Positions 1 to 9,294 are shown, counted from the first letter of the stretch. The stretch: DNA of 64,000 bases from Desulfosporosinus sp. (GCA_003513495.1 DOPM01000057.1:195974-259973), one strand, 5' to 3'. A program made the numbers and translations. Notes: generated from the sequence alone by a model not told the origin.

Positions 1-594
1 ATTTAAGGCCTTGCGGGTAAACGAAGCGGCAATAAAATCAATTCCCTGGGAAATGCCAAAGCGAATATCTTCGATATCCCTTTCAGTAACAGCAGGCAGG
101 TCGATAAGCGCACTTGGAATATTAACTCCCTTTTGGGATTTAAGCACTCCGCCATTACGAACAACCGTATGAATTATTTCAGTATCTACAGCGACTACTT
201 CTAATTCAATTTGACCATCATCAATGAGAATATGACTGCCTGGGTTAACCTTTCGCCACAAATCAGTATAGGTAATTCCAACTCGTCGTTGATCGCCAAG
301 GATACTAAGGTCTATATCCAGATCAAAGTTTGAACCATTTTCAAGAGTAACTCCCGTTTCAGGGACCTTTCCAGTGCGTATTTCTGGTCCCTTGGTATCG
401 AGAAGAATCCCTAGATGTTTTCCTGCTTTAGCAGCTTCTTCTTTTAGAATTGCTATTCTTCGGCCATGTTCTTCGTGGGTTCCGTGGGAAAAATTGAGTC
501 GTGCAACATCCATTCCTGCAGCTAGAAGAGCTTGAACCTTTTCCTTGGACTCACTTGCCGGACCAATTGTACAGACAATTTTTGTCCTCCTCAT
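1..594 (-). CDS. pyk: Pyruvate kinase, N-terminal part (cut by window edge)
   Basis: The 198 visible codons begin MRRTKIVCTIGPAS and include the NFSHG and DTKGPEIRTG motifs of the pyruvate kinase A-domain, followed by the start of the B-domain. The enzyme makes pyruvate and ATP from phosphoenolpyruvate and ADP in the last step of glycolysis. A GAAGGAGGGG ribosome site lies just before the ATG at 592-594. The gene starts 20 bases after the gap stop codon, so the two are probably cotranscribed as gap-pyk. The reading frame is open to base 1; the C-terminal part is outside the window. Confidence 0.95.
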   Translation of the reverse strand, partial: MRRTKIVCTIGPASESKEKVQALLAAGMDVARLNFSHGTHEEHGRRIAILKEEAAKAGKHLGILLDTKGPEIRTGKVPETGVTLENGSNFDLDIDLSILGDQRRVGITYTDLWRKVNPGSHILIDDGQIELEVVAVDTEIIHTVVRNGGVLKSQKGVNIPSALIDLPAVTERDIEDIRFGISQGIDFIAASFTRKALN

Positions 595-614
595 GGGTAC
601 CCCCTCCTTCTTAA

Positions 615-1622
615 CTACAGACCTTTCGTTGCAATAAGCTTTACTAAATCAATAACTCGGCAAGAATAACCCCATTCGTTATCATACCAAACCAATACTT
701 TGACCATACGATCACCAAGCATCATAGTAGACAAACCATCTACTATTGAGCTAGCAGGATTACCATTATAATCCAGGGAAACAAGGGGTAATTCCGTGTA
801 TTCCAGGTATCCTTTCATGCTGCCATTTGCTGCCTGGCGAAAAGCGTTATTCACCTCTTCTTTAGTGGCAGGTCTTGTTAAATTAGCCACAAAATCAACT
901 AAGGATACATTCGGAGTAGGAACTCGTACAGCTAGTCCAGTCATTTTTCCTTCCAATTCTGGTATAACAAGGGTAACTGCTTTAGCTGCACCCGTCGTTG
1001 TTGGAATCATTGATTGATAGGCAGCCCTTGATCTTCGCCAGTCTTTATGTTTTACGTCAACCGTGCGTTGGTCATTGGTCACTGAATGAATGGTTGTCAT
1101 CATCCCTTGTTCAATCCCAAAAGAATCCACTAGCACTTTAGCAACAGGTGCCAGGCAATTGGTAGTACAAGAAGCATTGGAAATTACGTGGTGATTAAGG
1201 GGATCATATAGATCGTCATTAACTCCCATTACAATGGTGATATCTTCTTCTTTGGCTGGAGCAGTGATAACAACTTTTTTAGCTCCTGCGGTAATATGTT
1301 TTGCTGCCTCATCACGTTTCTTAAATTTACCTGTGCACTCGATCACTATGTCTACTCCGAGTTTATTCCAAGGCAGATTTAGAGGGTTTCTATCAGCCAC
1401 AATTTCAATACGTTTTCCATCAATAACCAAGGCCTGACCGTCAACTTCCACTGTATTGGGAAGGGTTCCGTGCACCGAATCGTACTTGAGCAAATGAGCT
1501 AACTGATCGGGACTTCCCATATCGTTAATAGCCACCACTTCGAATGGGAGTGATTGATTGAGGGCGGAACGCAGTGTAAGTCGACCAATTCTACCGAAAC
1601 CTGTAATTGCAACGCGGATCAT
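615..1622 (-). CDS. gap: Type I glyceraldehyde-3-phosphate dehydrogenase
   Basis: This 335-residue protein has the usual family length. It shows the Rossmann motif GFGRIGR (residues 8-14), the catalytic Cys152 in SCTTNC and the active-site His179 in HSVTND. It oxidises glyceraldehyde 3-phosphate with phosphate to 1,3-bisphosphoglycerate, or runs in reverse. The Asp of the IND stretch after the second beta strand favours NAD over NADP. An AGAGGAGGT ribosome site precedes the ATG. It is the first gene of a likely gap-pyk operon. A glycolytic or a gluconeogenic (GapB-like) role cannot be separated from sequence alone, although pairing with pyk favours glycolysis. Confidence 0.95.
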   Translation of the reverse strand: MIRVAITGFGRIGRLTLRSALNQSLPFEVVAINDMGSPDQLAHLLKYDSVHGTLPNTVEVDGQALVIDGKRIEIVADRNPLNLPWNKLGVDIVIECTGKFKKRDEAAKHITAGAKKVVITAPAKEEDITIVMGVNDDLYDPLNHHVISNASCTTNCLAPVAKVLVDSFGIEQGMMTTIHSVTNDQRTVDVKHKDWRRSRAAYQSMIPTTTGAAKAVTLVIPELEGKMTGLAVRVPTPNVSLVDFVANLTRPATKEEVNNAFRQAANGSMKGYLEYTELPLVSLDYNGNPASSIVDGLSTMMLGDRMVKVLVWYDNEWGYSCRVIDLVKLIATKGL

Positions 1623-1647
1623 GGTTTACCTCCTCTAATAAAACCTA

Positions 1648-1675
1648 TTTATACTAAAACAAAGTTTGTATACAA
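1648..1675 (-). promoter_or_regulatory. Putative sigma-A promoter of gap with palindrome
   Basis: On the minus strand TTGTAT and TATAAA are separated by 16 bases, about 25 bases upstream of the gap start codon. The -35 box is part of the perfect ten-base palindrome TTGTATACAA, a shape typical of GntR-family operators. Assignment is by pattern only. Confidence 0.4.
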
Positions 1676-1796
1676 CATACATATAATTCTGTGCAGATAG
1701 ACAAATTCCTGCTTTCAATACTTGTATCGCAGTAAATCAGATAGTTTGGGAGAGTATCACTCAAAAGTTCAGACTGCGCAAGCGCACAGCCTGATC

Positions 1797-1871
1797 CCAT
1801 TTTCTGAAAATGGCACTACAAGGTAAAAAAGGAACAAACGTTACCTTACCTAGCAAGTCGTAGCTTGCTAG
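1797..1871. repeat. Cluster of short perfect inverted repeats
   Basis: Downstream of the polyamine operon there are two hairpins: an 8-bp stem around one base at 1797-1813 (CCATTTTC/GAAAATGG) and an 8-bp stem with a six-base loop at 1850-1871 (CTAGCAAG/CTTGCTAG). The second begins six bases past the end of nspC. Neither has a clear T-run, so a terminator role is only possible. Confidence 0.4.
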
Positions 1872-1876
1872 AACCC

Positions 1877-3022
1877 TTAGGAAAGACGGGTCTTGAAATC
1901 TTCATAACCAAATTGTTTAACGACTTTAATGCCTTCTTTTTGGTTGAAACGGGCGATGGAAGGGAGATTAACCCCATTAAAGGTATTGTTCTTCACCATA
2001 GTATAGTGGGCCATGTCGCAGAAGACAAGCCTATCCCCTGGCTTTAAAGGTTGTTTGAAGGAGTAGTCGCCAATGATATCTCCGGCTAGACATGTAAGCC
2101 CGCCTAGTCTATAGGTATATGAATATTCATCGGGCCCTCCAGCATCTATTATATTCGGTCTGTAGGGCATTTCAAGTACATCTGGCATGTGACATGCAGC
2201 CGAAGTATCTAAAATGGCAATTTTCATATCATTATCAACTATATCCAGAACCCTAGCAACTAGATAACCGGTATTCAAAGCCACTGCCTCACCTGGTTCC
2301 AGGTATACATGGACTCCATATTTATCCTGAAAGAACTTTATGGAACGAACCAAGGTTTCAATATCATAATCGGGTCTGGTAATATGATGACCTCCACCTA
2401 AGTTGAGCCATTTCATTCTCTTAATAAAATGACCAAATTTTTGATCCACCACTTTAATCGTTCGTTCAAGAGTATCCGAATTTTGCTCACACATGGTATG
2501 AAAATGAAGTCCTTCGATACCTTCAAGCTCTTCAGGCCTAAAATTATCTAGAGTGACTCCGAGTCTGGAATACTGATAGCAAGGATCATAAATGGGCGTC
2601 GTTATCTCCGAATATTCCGGATTAATACGAACACCACAGCTTATTTTTTTTGAAGAGTTTTTCACCTTGTCTTTAAAGCGGTTCCATTGGTCAAAGGAAT
2701 TAAAGGTAACATGATCACAATGTCTAAGGATTTGATCAAATTCCTCTTCAATATAGGCGGGAGCATAAATATGAACTTCTTTTCCCATTTCTTCATTACC
2801 CAGCTTAGCTTCGAATAAGGAACTAGCGGTTATCCCTTTCAGGTACTGACCTACAAGAGGAAATACGGAATACATTGAAAATCCTTTTAAGGCAAGGAGA
2901 ATGCTGCATCCCGTACGCTGTTGTACGGAATGCAGTATTTCAAGATTTCTTGAAAGTAGTCTTTCATCTACAATATAACAGGGTGAAGGCAGGGCACTGA
3001 TATCAATGTCCAATTTATGCAC
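1877..3022 (-). CDS. nspC: Carboxynorspermidine/carboxyspermidine decarboxylase
   Basis: This is a PLP-dependent decarboxylase of the alanine-racemase fold (group IV). The N-terminal part contains LALKGFS, the expected PLP-lysine region, the middle has FHTMCEQ, LNLGGGH and YLEPGEA, and near the C-terminus is FCDMAHY. It would decarboxylate carboxyspermidine or carboxynorspermidine to the free polyamine. I chose the GTG at 3020-3022, one base after the stop of the upstream gene, because the family homology begins directly after it. A longer frame from a GTG at 3070 would overlap the upstream gene by 47 bases and adds nothing family-like. Neither start has a clear ribosome site, so translation may be coupled to the upstream gene. 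Length is 381 residues. Confidence 0.88.
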   Translation of the reverse strand: MHKLDIDISALPSPCYIVDERLLSRNLEILHSVQQRTGCSILLALKGFSMYSVFPLVGQYLKGITASSLFEAKLGNEEMGKEVHIYAPAYIEEEFDQILRHCDHVTFNSFDQWNRFKDKVKNSSKKISCGVRINPEYSEITTPIYDPCYQYSRLGVTLDNFRPEELEGIEGLHFHTMCEQNSDTLERTIKVVDQKFGHFIKRMKWLNLGGGHHITRPDYDIETLVRSIKFFQDKYGVHVYLEPGEAVALNTGYLVARVLDIVDNDMKIAILDTSAACHMPDVLEMPYRPNIIDAGGPDEYSYTYRLGGLTCLAGDIIGDYSFKQPLKPGDRLVFCDMAHYTMVKNNTFNGVNLPSIARFNQKEGIKVVKQFGYEDFKTRLS

Positions 3023-3023
3023 C

Positions 3024-4223
3024 TCAATCAAGGAGAGTTGGCGAGAAACTTTCTTGCCACGGGAGACCACATTTATTTAAAGCTTCCATGAATGGATCAG
3101 GGTCAAACTCTTCAACATTGAATACGCCAGGTTTTTTCCAAATACCTTTAAGCATCAACATAGCCCCGATCATCGCCGGAACTCCTGTTGTATAGGATAT
3201 AGCCTGGGATCCAACCTCAGCATAACACTCTTGATGATCACACACGTTGTAAACATAATAGGTTTTAGGTTTTCCATCTTTGATTCCTTGTATTATGCAA
3301 CCAATATTCGTTTTTCCTTTAGTTCTAGGACCCAGGGAAGCTGGATCTGGAAGTACAGCCTTCAAAAATTGCAGCGGAATAATCTGTTGCCCTTCAAATT
3401 CAATAGGCTCAATCGAAGTCATTCCGACATTTTCAAGAACACGTAAATGATTAAGATAATTATCCGAGAAGGTCATCCAGAATCTGATCCGCTTAACTCC
3501 CTTGATATTAACAGCTAAGGATTCTAATTCCTCATGGTACATAAGATAAATGCTTTTAGGGCCTATCTCTGGAAGGTCATAAACCGCTTTCATGGAAAGG
3601 GGATCCGTCTCCACCCAGGAACCATTTTCATAGTATCTACCGTTTGCAGTAATTTCACGAATATTAATTTCAGGATTAAAATTAGTAGCGAAGGGATATC
3701 CATGATCACCCGCATTAGCATCGACAATATCTATGGTATGGATTTCATCAAAATAGTGTTTCTGGGCATAGGCACAAAAGACACCCGTAACTCCTGGATC
3801 AAAACCGCTTCCTAACAAAGCAGTTATTCCTGCCTGAGCAAATTTCTCACGATAAGCCCACTGCCATTTGTATTCAAACTTAGCAACATCCGGTGGTTCA
3901 TAATTCGCAGTATCTAAGTAATCAACCCCAGTTGCTAAACAGGCATCCATAATCGTCAAATCCTGATAAGGGAGGGCAAGGTTTATAACAATGTTGGGCT
4001 TAAAGCTTTTAATCAAGTCAATAACCATATCCGTATTATCAGCATCAAGCTGAGCCGTATGAATTATTGTGCGGCTTCCTGCCAATTGGTTTTTAATGGC
4101 TTCACATTTTTCGACAGTTCTACTGGCAATACAAATCTCTTCAAATACATCTGGATTCTGGCAACATTTATGAATAGCAACACTGGCCACTCCACCAGCA
4201 CCGATAATCAAAGCTTTTCCCAT
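3024..4223 (-). CDS. Carboxynorspermidine/carboxyspermidine synthase (saccharopine dehydrogenase family)
   Basis: The 399-residue protein begins with an NAD(P)-binding motif (ALIIGAGGVASVA, residues 4-16) and continues with the saccharopine-dehydrogenase fold, including a DTANYEPPD segment and GSGFDPGVTGVF. In the alternative polyamine pathway it condenses aspartate semialdehyde with putrescine or diaminopropane and reduces the product, which the next gene then decarboxylates. The tight linkage to nspC is the main support for this over lysine metabolism. GAGGGTGC precedes the ATG. Whether the product is spermidine or norspermidine cannot be read from the sequence. Confidence 0.88.
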   Translation of the reverse strand: MGKALIIGAGGVASVAIHKCCQNPDVFEEICIASRTVEKCEAIKNQLAGSRTIIHTAQLDADNTDMVIDLIKSFKPNIVINLALPYQDLTIMDACLATGVDYLDTANYEPPDVAKFEYKWQWAYREKFAQAGITALLGSGFDPGVTGVFCAYAQKHYFDEIHTIDIVDANAGDHGYPFATNFNPEINIREITANGRYYENGSWVETDPLSMKAVYDLPEIGPKSIYLMYHEELESLAVNIKGVKRIRFWMTFSDNYLNHLRVLENVGMTSIEPIEFEGQQIIPLQFLKAVLPDPASLGPRTKGKTNIGCIIQGIKDGKPKTYYVYNVCDHQECYAEVGSQAISYTTGVPAMIGAMLMLKGIWKKPGVFNVEEFDPDPFMEALNKCGLPWQESFSPTLLD

Positions 4224-4372
4224 TTAGCACCCTCCTATCACTTTAACAACACTGCAAATTATACCTAAACCACTCTAAATAATCAATTAAAACCCATAAA
4301 ATGAGCCATAACTTTTTTTTACTACACAAATTCTTGAATTCTTGCTGACTATTAGCTTTTCCTGACCCTTGC

Positions 4373-4391
4373 AAAGATAATCATTATCTTT
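4373..4391 (-). other. Perfect hairpin overlapping the pnkp stop codon
   Basis: AAAGATAA-TCA-TTATCTTT is a perfect 8-bp inverted repeat that overlaps the TAA at 4390-4392. It is AT-rich and lacks a following T-run, so it may be a weak terminator, an mRNA end structure or an operator. Confidence 0.3.
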
Positions 4392-6996
4392 ATAACCTCG
4401 GGTCGACTGGCTCAGCCTCTAAGGCCAAGGTTGCTAGGACACATTCGTGGACTCTTGCAACTGATTCTTTCTTAACAAAACGCTTAACCCCTTCTAGTCC
4501 TAAGGCAAATTCCATTAAGGCATGACGTTGCTTTCGATTAACATTACGTCTTTTTAAACGAGCTAAATTCTCAGGCTGTAAGTAATCAATTCCATAAATA
4601 ATATGAAGGTATTTTCTCCCTCGGACCTTGATTGCCGGTTGAACCAAACGACCTTTTTCATTTCTAGCAATATAGGTTTCTGGCTTAACGACAAATCCTT
4701 CATGGCCGTCTTCCGTAATTTCCTCCCACCAACGAATTGCCTCATCTTCAGACACTTCATCCGTAACCACTCTAAATTCCGTTTCCATGAATAGATGAGA
4801 TACTGCAGCTAGGTCCCTGTTCTGTTCCATATGCCAAAGATGGGGTTGGTCAAAATACGTTCGATTACTATCTGCTAGAACGTGAAACGGAGCAATCTTA
4901 ATCCCGTTAATTCCATGGGTGTCCCAACAGTAGGTTTGAAAGACGTCCCGAAAAACCTCCGCACGTTTCAATTTAACTTTGAACTCCTCAATCCACGAAC
5001 TAACGTCCCAGCCATTTTGGTAGGCCAGCTCTAGTTTCTCTAGAATTTTTTGCCGATCCATTAAGGTCACTTCCGAAACATGAGCATACTGTGCACTGAT
5101 TAATTCTTTGGCCTTTAAGTTCCAGGGTAAAATCTCTGCATCAAGTAAAACAAAGTCTGTCTTGTGCTTAGTAAAATAGTCGGCCTTCCTTAAATCAGTA
5201 TTCAGTTGCTCTAAAATCGTTTGGGTCATGGCTTGATTAAAGAATGGTCTACCCGTCCTTGTATAGACAATCCCTAAAGTTGAAGTTCCGACATAGTTTT
5301 TAGAAGACTCAACATCGTTGAACAGGAGGAGGATTGCTCTACTGCCCATGTGTTTTTTCTCTACTACCATAGTCCTTATGCCTTGTTTTCGATAATAGTC
5401 AAACGCTTCTTTCGGATGTTCAAGATAATCCTTAAGAGGAGAAGGATCCGTCGTAGGGCTCATTGTCGGAGGAATATAAACGAGTGCTTCTATAGGGATA
5501 GTATAATGGGAGACTTCTTCTATCGAAGATTTAACATACTCCTCTTTGATCCTTATTTCTCCATAATCTTCCGTATTGACGGAATATCCGTTGATAAAAC
5601 CATGGATATTCGGAGGATCAAACCGTTTGCTCTTCCATTTTTGTATAGAGCTCTCTGGATCTTCTGCATAGTCCTTTTGCGCACCAACTGAAACAAACTT
5701 TTTTTGAGGATAGCAATAAGCGGTTAAACTGCCGCCAAAGACAACCCCTTGGTCGATATTGATTGTGTTATTAACAACCAGAGGCTGAGGCTTTGGATCA
5801 TGCCCCCAGACAATAATCTCTCCGGATTGATGTTGAATAAACCAATCCTTACGAACTGGCCTTCCAGTCTCATCCATCCCATCTGTATCTCCATAACGGC
5901 AAAAATCACTAATCCGTTTAGATTGTTTTCCAATATACCGATCCCTAATTCCAGCATGGGTTGCAACAATCCCCTCAACCCCATTTTTACTAAATACGAG
6001 ATTTGATGGCGCGTCGAGAAGAAAATTTTTAACTTGCTCTTTAAAGCGATCAGAAGCTTCTTTCCCTTGTTCTTGCTCGTAATGCAAAAATTCCGCTGCA
6101 ACGTTTTCATCTCCATGAGTCAGGTTTACGTTACGACCGGAAAGCCAACGAGCAATCTTCCAACCGTGATTACTATCCACCATATAAGCGAGGCTCTTCT
6201 CTACGTGTTTCATGAAAAAGTTCAAACAATCAAGGCTCTTTGGGCCTCGTCCTAAAATATCTCCGACAGATACAAGTTTACGGCCTTCAGGATGAAGGTA
6301 AAGACCCTCTTCATTTTGCCGATATCCTAGTTTTTTAAGGAGTTCCAAAAACTCATCATAGCAACCATGAAGATCCCCAATAAAATCAAGCCCTGCGCCA
6401 ACCTCTTTTACCAAGGGATTGGGAATTCGTACAAAGCTGCTCTGTTCAAGCTGGACTTCATTTAAAGTATATATAGCAGAGTAGCCCTCCGTTTTTAGGG
6501 AACCAAGATTATTCTTAAAGGTTCGAACCTGCTGCTTGATTGGATTACGACCCCTTGGGAGTTCTCGCTTCGCATCTCTTTCTAAAAGTATCTTTTCCGG
6601 TATATCTAATATAATGGCTATTACAGATAGATGGTTTTTAACTGCAAAATTGACAGCTTTTTGACGGTCTTCAGGCCAAAGGTGGGTCGCATCGACCACG
6701 GTAAGTTTATTTAAAACACCTCGAATATTAATGAGCTCACTCATGGCGTCAAAGGCACTTTGAGAAATCTGACGATACTTTGCAGCGAGTACTTCTAATT
6801 CACCCTTAGAGTGTTTACCAAAATCAATGAATTCAGTATCGGAAACTAGAACTCGGAATTGATCCGAGCTTACGATTTCAGATTTTAATAATACTCCTTG
6901 CTCTACAAGGTTATTAAGGAGTGTTGTTTTCCCACTGTTCGAAGGTCCTACTAACAGAACGATTCCTGCGTGGGGAATAGCAATTGGTTGAGTCAT
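4390..6996 (-). CDS. pnkp: Bacterial Pnkp: polynucleotide kinase-phosphatase-ligase
   Basis: The 868-residue length matches the Clostridium thermocellum enzyme. Three modules occur in order. The first is a 5' kinase with P-loop GPSNSGKT (17-24) and the lid-like RELPRGRNP. The second is a metallophosphatase with GDLHG (207-211), GDILGRGP (245-252), SNHG (275-278), a THAG segment and VWGHDP. The third is an ATP-grasp-like nucleotidyl ligase with the KxxG lysine at Lys548 (KKHMG). It heals and seals broken RNA together with Hen1, encoded just upstream with a 4-base ATGA overlap. Two phosphatase motifs deviate from the usual DRGP and GNHD, where Asp is replaced by Gly. The metal-binding Asp and the Asn-His pair are kept. 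Assignment is firm; full phosphatase activity is less certain. Confidence 0.95.
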   Translation of the reverse strand: MTQPIAIPHAGIVLLVGPSNSGKTTLLNNLVEQGVLLKSEIVSSDQFRVLVSDTEFIDFGKHSKGELEVLAAKYRQISQSAFDAMSELINIRGVLNKLTVVDATHLWPEDRQKAVNFAVKNHLSVIAIILDIPEKILLERDAKRELPRGRNPIKQQVRTFKNNLGSLKTEGYSAIYTLNEVQLEQSSFVRIPNPLVKEVGAGLDFIGDLHGCYDEFLELLKKLGYRQNEEGLYLHPEGRKLVSVGDILGRGPKSLDCLNFFMKHVEKSLAYMVDSNHGWKIARWLSGRNVNLTHGDENVAAEFLHYEQEQGKEASDRFKEQVKNFLLDAPSNLVFSKNGVEGIVATHAGIRDRYIGKQSKRISDFCRYGDTDGMDETGRPVRKDWFIQHQSGEIIVWGHDPKPQPLVVNNTINIDQGVVFGGSLTAYCYPQKKFVSVGAQKDYAEDPESSIQKWKSKRFDPPNIHGFINGYSVNTEDYGEIRIKEEYVKSSIEEVSHYTIPIEALVYIPPTMSPTTDPSPLKDYLEHPKEAFDYYRKQGIRTMVVEKKHMGSRAILLLFNDVESSKNYVGTSTLGIVYTRTGRPFFNQAMTQTILEQLNTDLRKADYFTKHKTDFVLLDAEILPWNLKAKELISAQYAHVSEVTLMDRQKILEKLELAYQNGWDVSSWIEEFKVKLKRAEVFRDVFQTYCWDTHGINGIKIAPFHVLADSNRTYFDQPHLWHMEQNRDLAAVSHLFMETEFRVVTDEVSEDEAIRWWEEITEDGHEGFVVKPETYIARNEKGRLVQPAIKVRGRKYLHIIYGIDYLQPENLARLKRRNVNRKQRHALMEFALGLEGVKRFVKKESVARVHECVLATLALEAEPVDPRL

Positions 6997-8375
6997 TTTT
7001 CGCTCCCCACCTGTCTCGTAAAAATAGCAATCTGAGAGGGTTGACCAAACCCCTCGACTTCCTGCCCAATACCATCGATCTTAACACCATAAGAATATTG
7101 GTCAGCCCAAGAGTTACACCTTGCTATAAATTCTGCCCGAGTCCATTCAAATCGATGATCTTTGTGGCGCATCTCTTCTTCCATTTCGTAAACTTGGTTA
7201 TATTCAACATTGGGAGTCGTTATAATGAGGGTCTTGGGTTGATAGCTACCAAAAATTGTGTCCATGACCCGGGGTAGCCTATGTTCGTCAATGTGTTCTA
7301 TTACCTCACCTAGAATCATGACATCCTTATTTCGCACCCGCTCATCGTAATAATAGAAGGAACCCCAGATCGGGGTGGGAGAAATAAAGCCTTCCTGTAG
7401 ACTGGCCTGAGCAAAACGCTTCATCGCTCTGAGGAGTAACCGTTCTGTCGGCTCCACCGCTAGAATTTCTTGAACCTGGGGAATTAAGCCTAAACGCACG
7501 GACAGTTTTCCTTCTCCGGAACCAAAATCCACAATGGTTTCTTTCGAAGGTAACGTCTCAATAATCTTTACTATAGTTTGGTAGCGAAGTTCGTTAAGAT
7601 TAATTGCAGGCTCCCTATTGTCTAAAGGATCTGAAGGAAAACTCTCAGGTATCTTAGTCATTAATTCGGGAGGGACCTTATCTATAAGTTCCCTGAACCG
7701 CAGGGACCGTTTAATAATCACTTCGTTGAAGGGATGATTTGCCAACCAACCTTCTCCATAACGTTGAAGTTTTTCTATTTCCCGTTCATCCATAAAGTAA
7801 TGTTTATAATCGTCTAGCACCGGTATCAGAACATATAAGTAGTTTAAGGTGTTTTGAAGGGTGACCCTGCCTTGAAGATGGAGAAACCGCGCCGAGCTTT
7901 TATCTTTCAATTTAAATAAATAGTCAACATCTCCCCGTTCAATTTTAACCTGAAAACCTAAAGGTTCGAAAAGGCCTGTCACTACTGAATCCGATAAATC
8001 TGTAGCAACTGGCCCAAAACTCACATTTAACTGAAAAGCATGAGTTACCCAAGGGAGATACTCCTCTATAGTCCGTCCATTTATAGCTGTTGCTAAAGCC
8101 GAACGGGCATAGGAACAAAATATACTGCTCACCACAAATTCTCGATCGTTGATATATTGCGTGATCTTGAAAGTATCCGGACTGTTTTTGACCAGTTCAA
8201 CTGGGTCAGGAGTCACAAACAGGATCACTTCAACTTCCGTTTCCGTAAATACCGTATAGGTTAAACGAACACGATATCCTTTTTCAGTCCGATCATATAA
8301 ATTCTGGGGGTTTTTTGCTAGGAGAAAGGATAAGGCTCTAGCCCCTTCCCCCACTGCCTTGATTGCTAACTGCAC
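6993..8375 (-). CDS. hen1: Hen1-type 3'-terminal RNA ribose 2'-O-methyltransferase
   Basis: The 460-residue protein has the bacterial Hen1 N-terminal domain (about 1-240), which helps Pnkp ligation, and a C-terminal methyltransferase. That domain carries DFGSGEGK (283-290) for S-adenosylmethionine and a metal cluster with Glu357, Glu360, His361 and a later His in MRHKDHRFEW. It methylates the 2'-OH at the 3' end of cleaved RNA before ligation, protecting the repaired RNA from being cut again. The start is GTG with AAGGAG eight bases upstream. It overlaps pnkp by 4 bases, so the pair is translationally coupled. It is divergent from the LysM gene. Confidence 0.95.
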   Translation of the reverse strand: MQLAIKAVGEGARALSFLLAKNPQNLYDRTEKGYRVRLTYTVFTETEVEVILFVTPDPVELVKNSPDTFKITQYINDREFVVSSIFCSYARSALATAINGRTIEEYLPWVTHAFQLNVSFGPVATDLSDSVVTGLFEPLGFQVKIERGDVDYLFKLKDKSSARFLHLQGRVTLQNTLNYLYVLIPVLDDYKHYFMDEREIEKLQRYGEGWLANHPFNEVIIKRSLRFRELIDKVPPELMTKIPESFPSDPLDNREPAINLNELRYQTIVKIIETLPSKETIVDFGSGEGKLSVRLGLIPQVQEILAVEPTERLLLRAMKRFAQASLQEGFISPTPIWGSFYYYDERVRNKDVMILGEVIEHIDEHRLPRVMDTIFGSYQPKTLIITTPNVEYNQVYEMEEEMRHKDHRFEWTRAEFIARCNSWADQYSYGVKIDGIGQEVEGFGQPSQIAIFTRQVGSEK

Positions 8376-8529
8376 GTAAAAAACTCCTTATCACCTGCAA
8401 AAACTTCTTTCTAGTTATACCCAAAAAAGTCGGACTTAACTAATTGCGGGATTAATTCAGTTTTAACAGAGAATACTAAAGTCTTTGAAAATCCCATAGT
8501 GTTATAGAAAGCTCATGAGGGGGATTCAA

Positions 8530-9066
8530 ATGACGTATATTGTTCAACCAGGTGATACCCTTTATAAAATCGCACAAAACTATAATACTTCCGTTAATGC
8601 CATTCTTGCCCTTAATCCTCAAATTACTAACCCCAATTTAATTTATCCAGGACAGACGATCATAATTCCAATAAGCTCCGTAGAATGCCCGCTTTTACGC
8701 CAAGGAGATCGCGGTCCAAGCGTAAGTCGGCTACAGACACTTCTCCGATTTGCCCGCTTTGACCCCGGCGCCATAGATGGTATATTTGGTCCAAGAACTC
8801 AAACTGCTCTCGTAGCCTTCCAAAATAGTCAAGCTGAGCTTGAAAGAACAGGGGTAGCCGATGAGGAAACCTGGGTTGCTCTAGGTGCTGAATGCGCACC
8901 AAGATCAGACGTTATCAGCTATGTTATAAGACCAGGGGATACATTGTATATCATCGCTACAAGGTTTAACGTAACGATTCAAAGCATCTTGAATATCAAC
9001 CCACAAATAACCAATCCCGATGTTCTCTCTGTTGGTCAGGTTATCAACATCCCTCCGACTCAATAG
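8530..9066 (+). CDS. LysM - peptidoglycan-binding - LysM protein
   Basis: The 178-residue protein has an N-terminal LysM domain (YIVQPGDTLYKIA...), a central PG_binding_1 domain (LRQGDRGPSVSRLQ ... IDGIFGPRTQ) and a second LysM domain (YVIRPGDTLYIIA...). Such proteins bind cell-wall or spore-cortex glycan. No catalytic domain and no signal peptide are visible, which in spore formers often goes with a coat or cortex protein. The ATG at 8530 was preferred over one 15 bases earlier because GAGGGGG sits at the right distance. The TAG stop is immediately followed by a RAYT-type repeat. Confidence 0.85.
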   Translation: MTYIVQPGDTLYKIAQNYNTSVNAILALNPQITNPNLIYPGQTIIIPISSVECPLLRQGDRGPSVSRLQTLLRFARFDPGAIDGIFGPRTQTALVAFQNSQAELERTGVADEETWVALGAECAPRSDVISYVIRPGDTLYIIATRFNVTIQSILNINPQITNPDVLSVGQVINIPPTQ

Positions 9067-9168
9067 CGAAACACGGGGAAACACGGGGACAGGTGCACTG
9101 TTTTCTTTTCAGGAGAAGCAAGGGACAGGTGTACTGTTTTTTTCTAAACACGGGACATCTGTACCGTT
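9066..9168 (+). repeat. RAYT-associated REP-like repeats (three degenerate copies)
   Basis: Three degenerate copies of a motif of the form AAACACGGGGACAGGTGTACTG+TTT occur at about 9066-9104, 9121-9142 and 9146-9168. The same motif recurs at four other places in 9-16.7 kb and flanks the RAYT gene. The first copy begins at the last base of the LysM stop codon. Confidence 0.8.
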
Positions 9169-9294
9169 CTTTTTATTAAATCTATTATTTAATTGAGCCT
9201 AATGACGTCTCAAATTCTTAAAGCAGAAAGGATAGTCTCCTACCAGACGGACAAAATAGAACGTATCTAAAATTTTAAACTGGAGGAGATCAAG

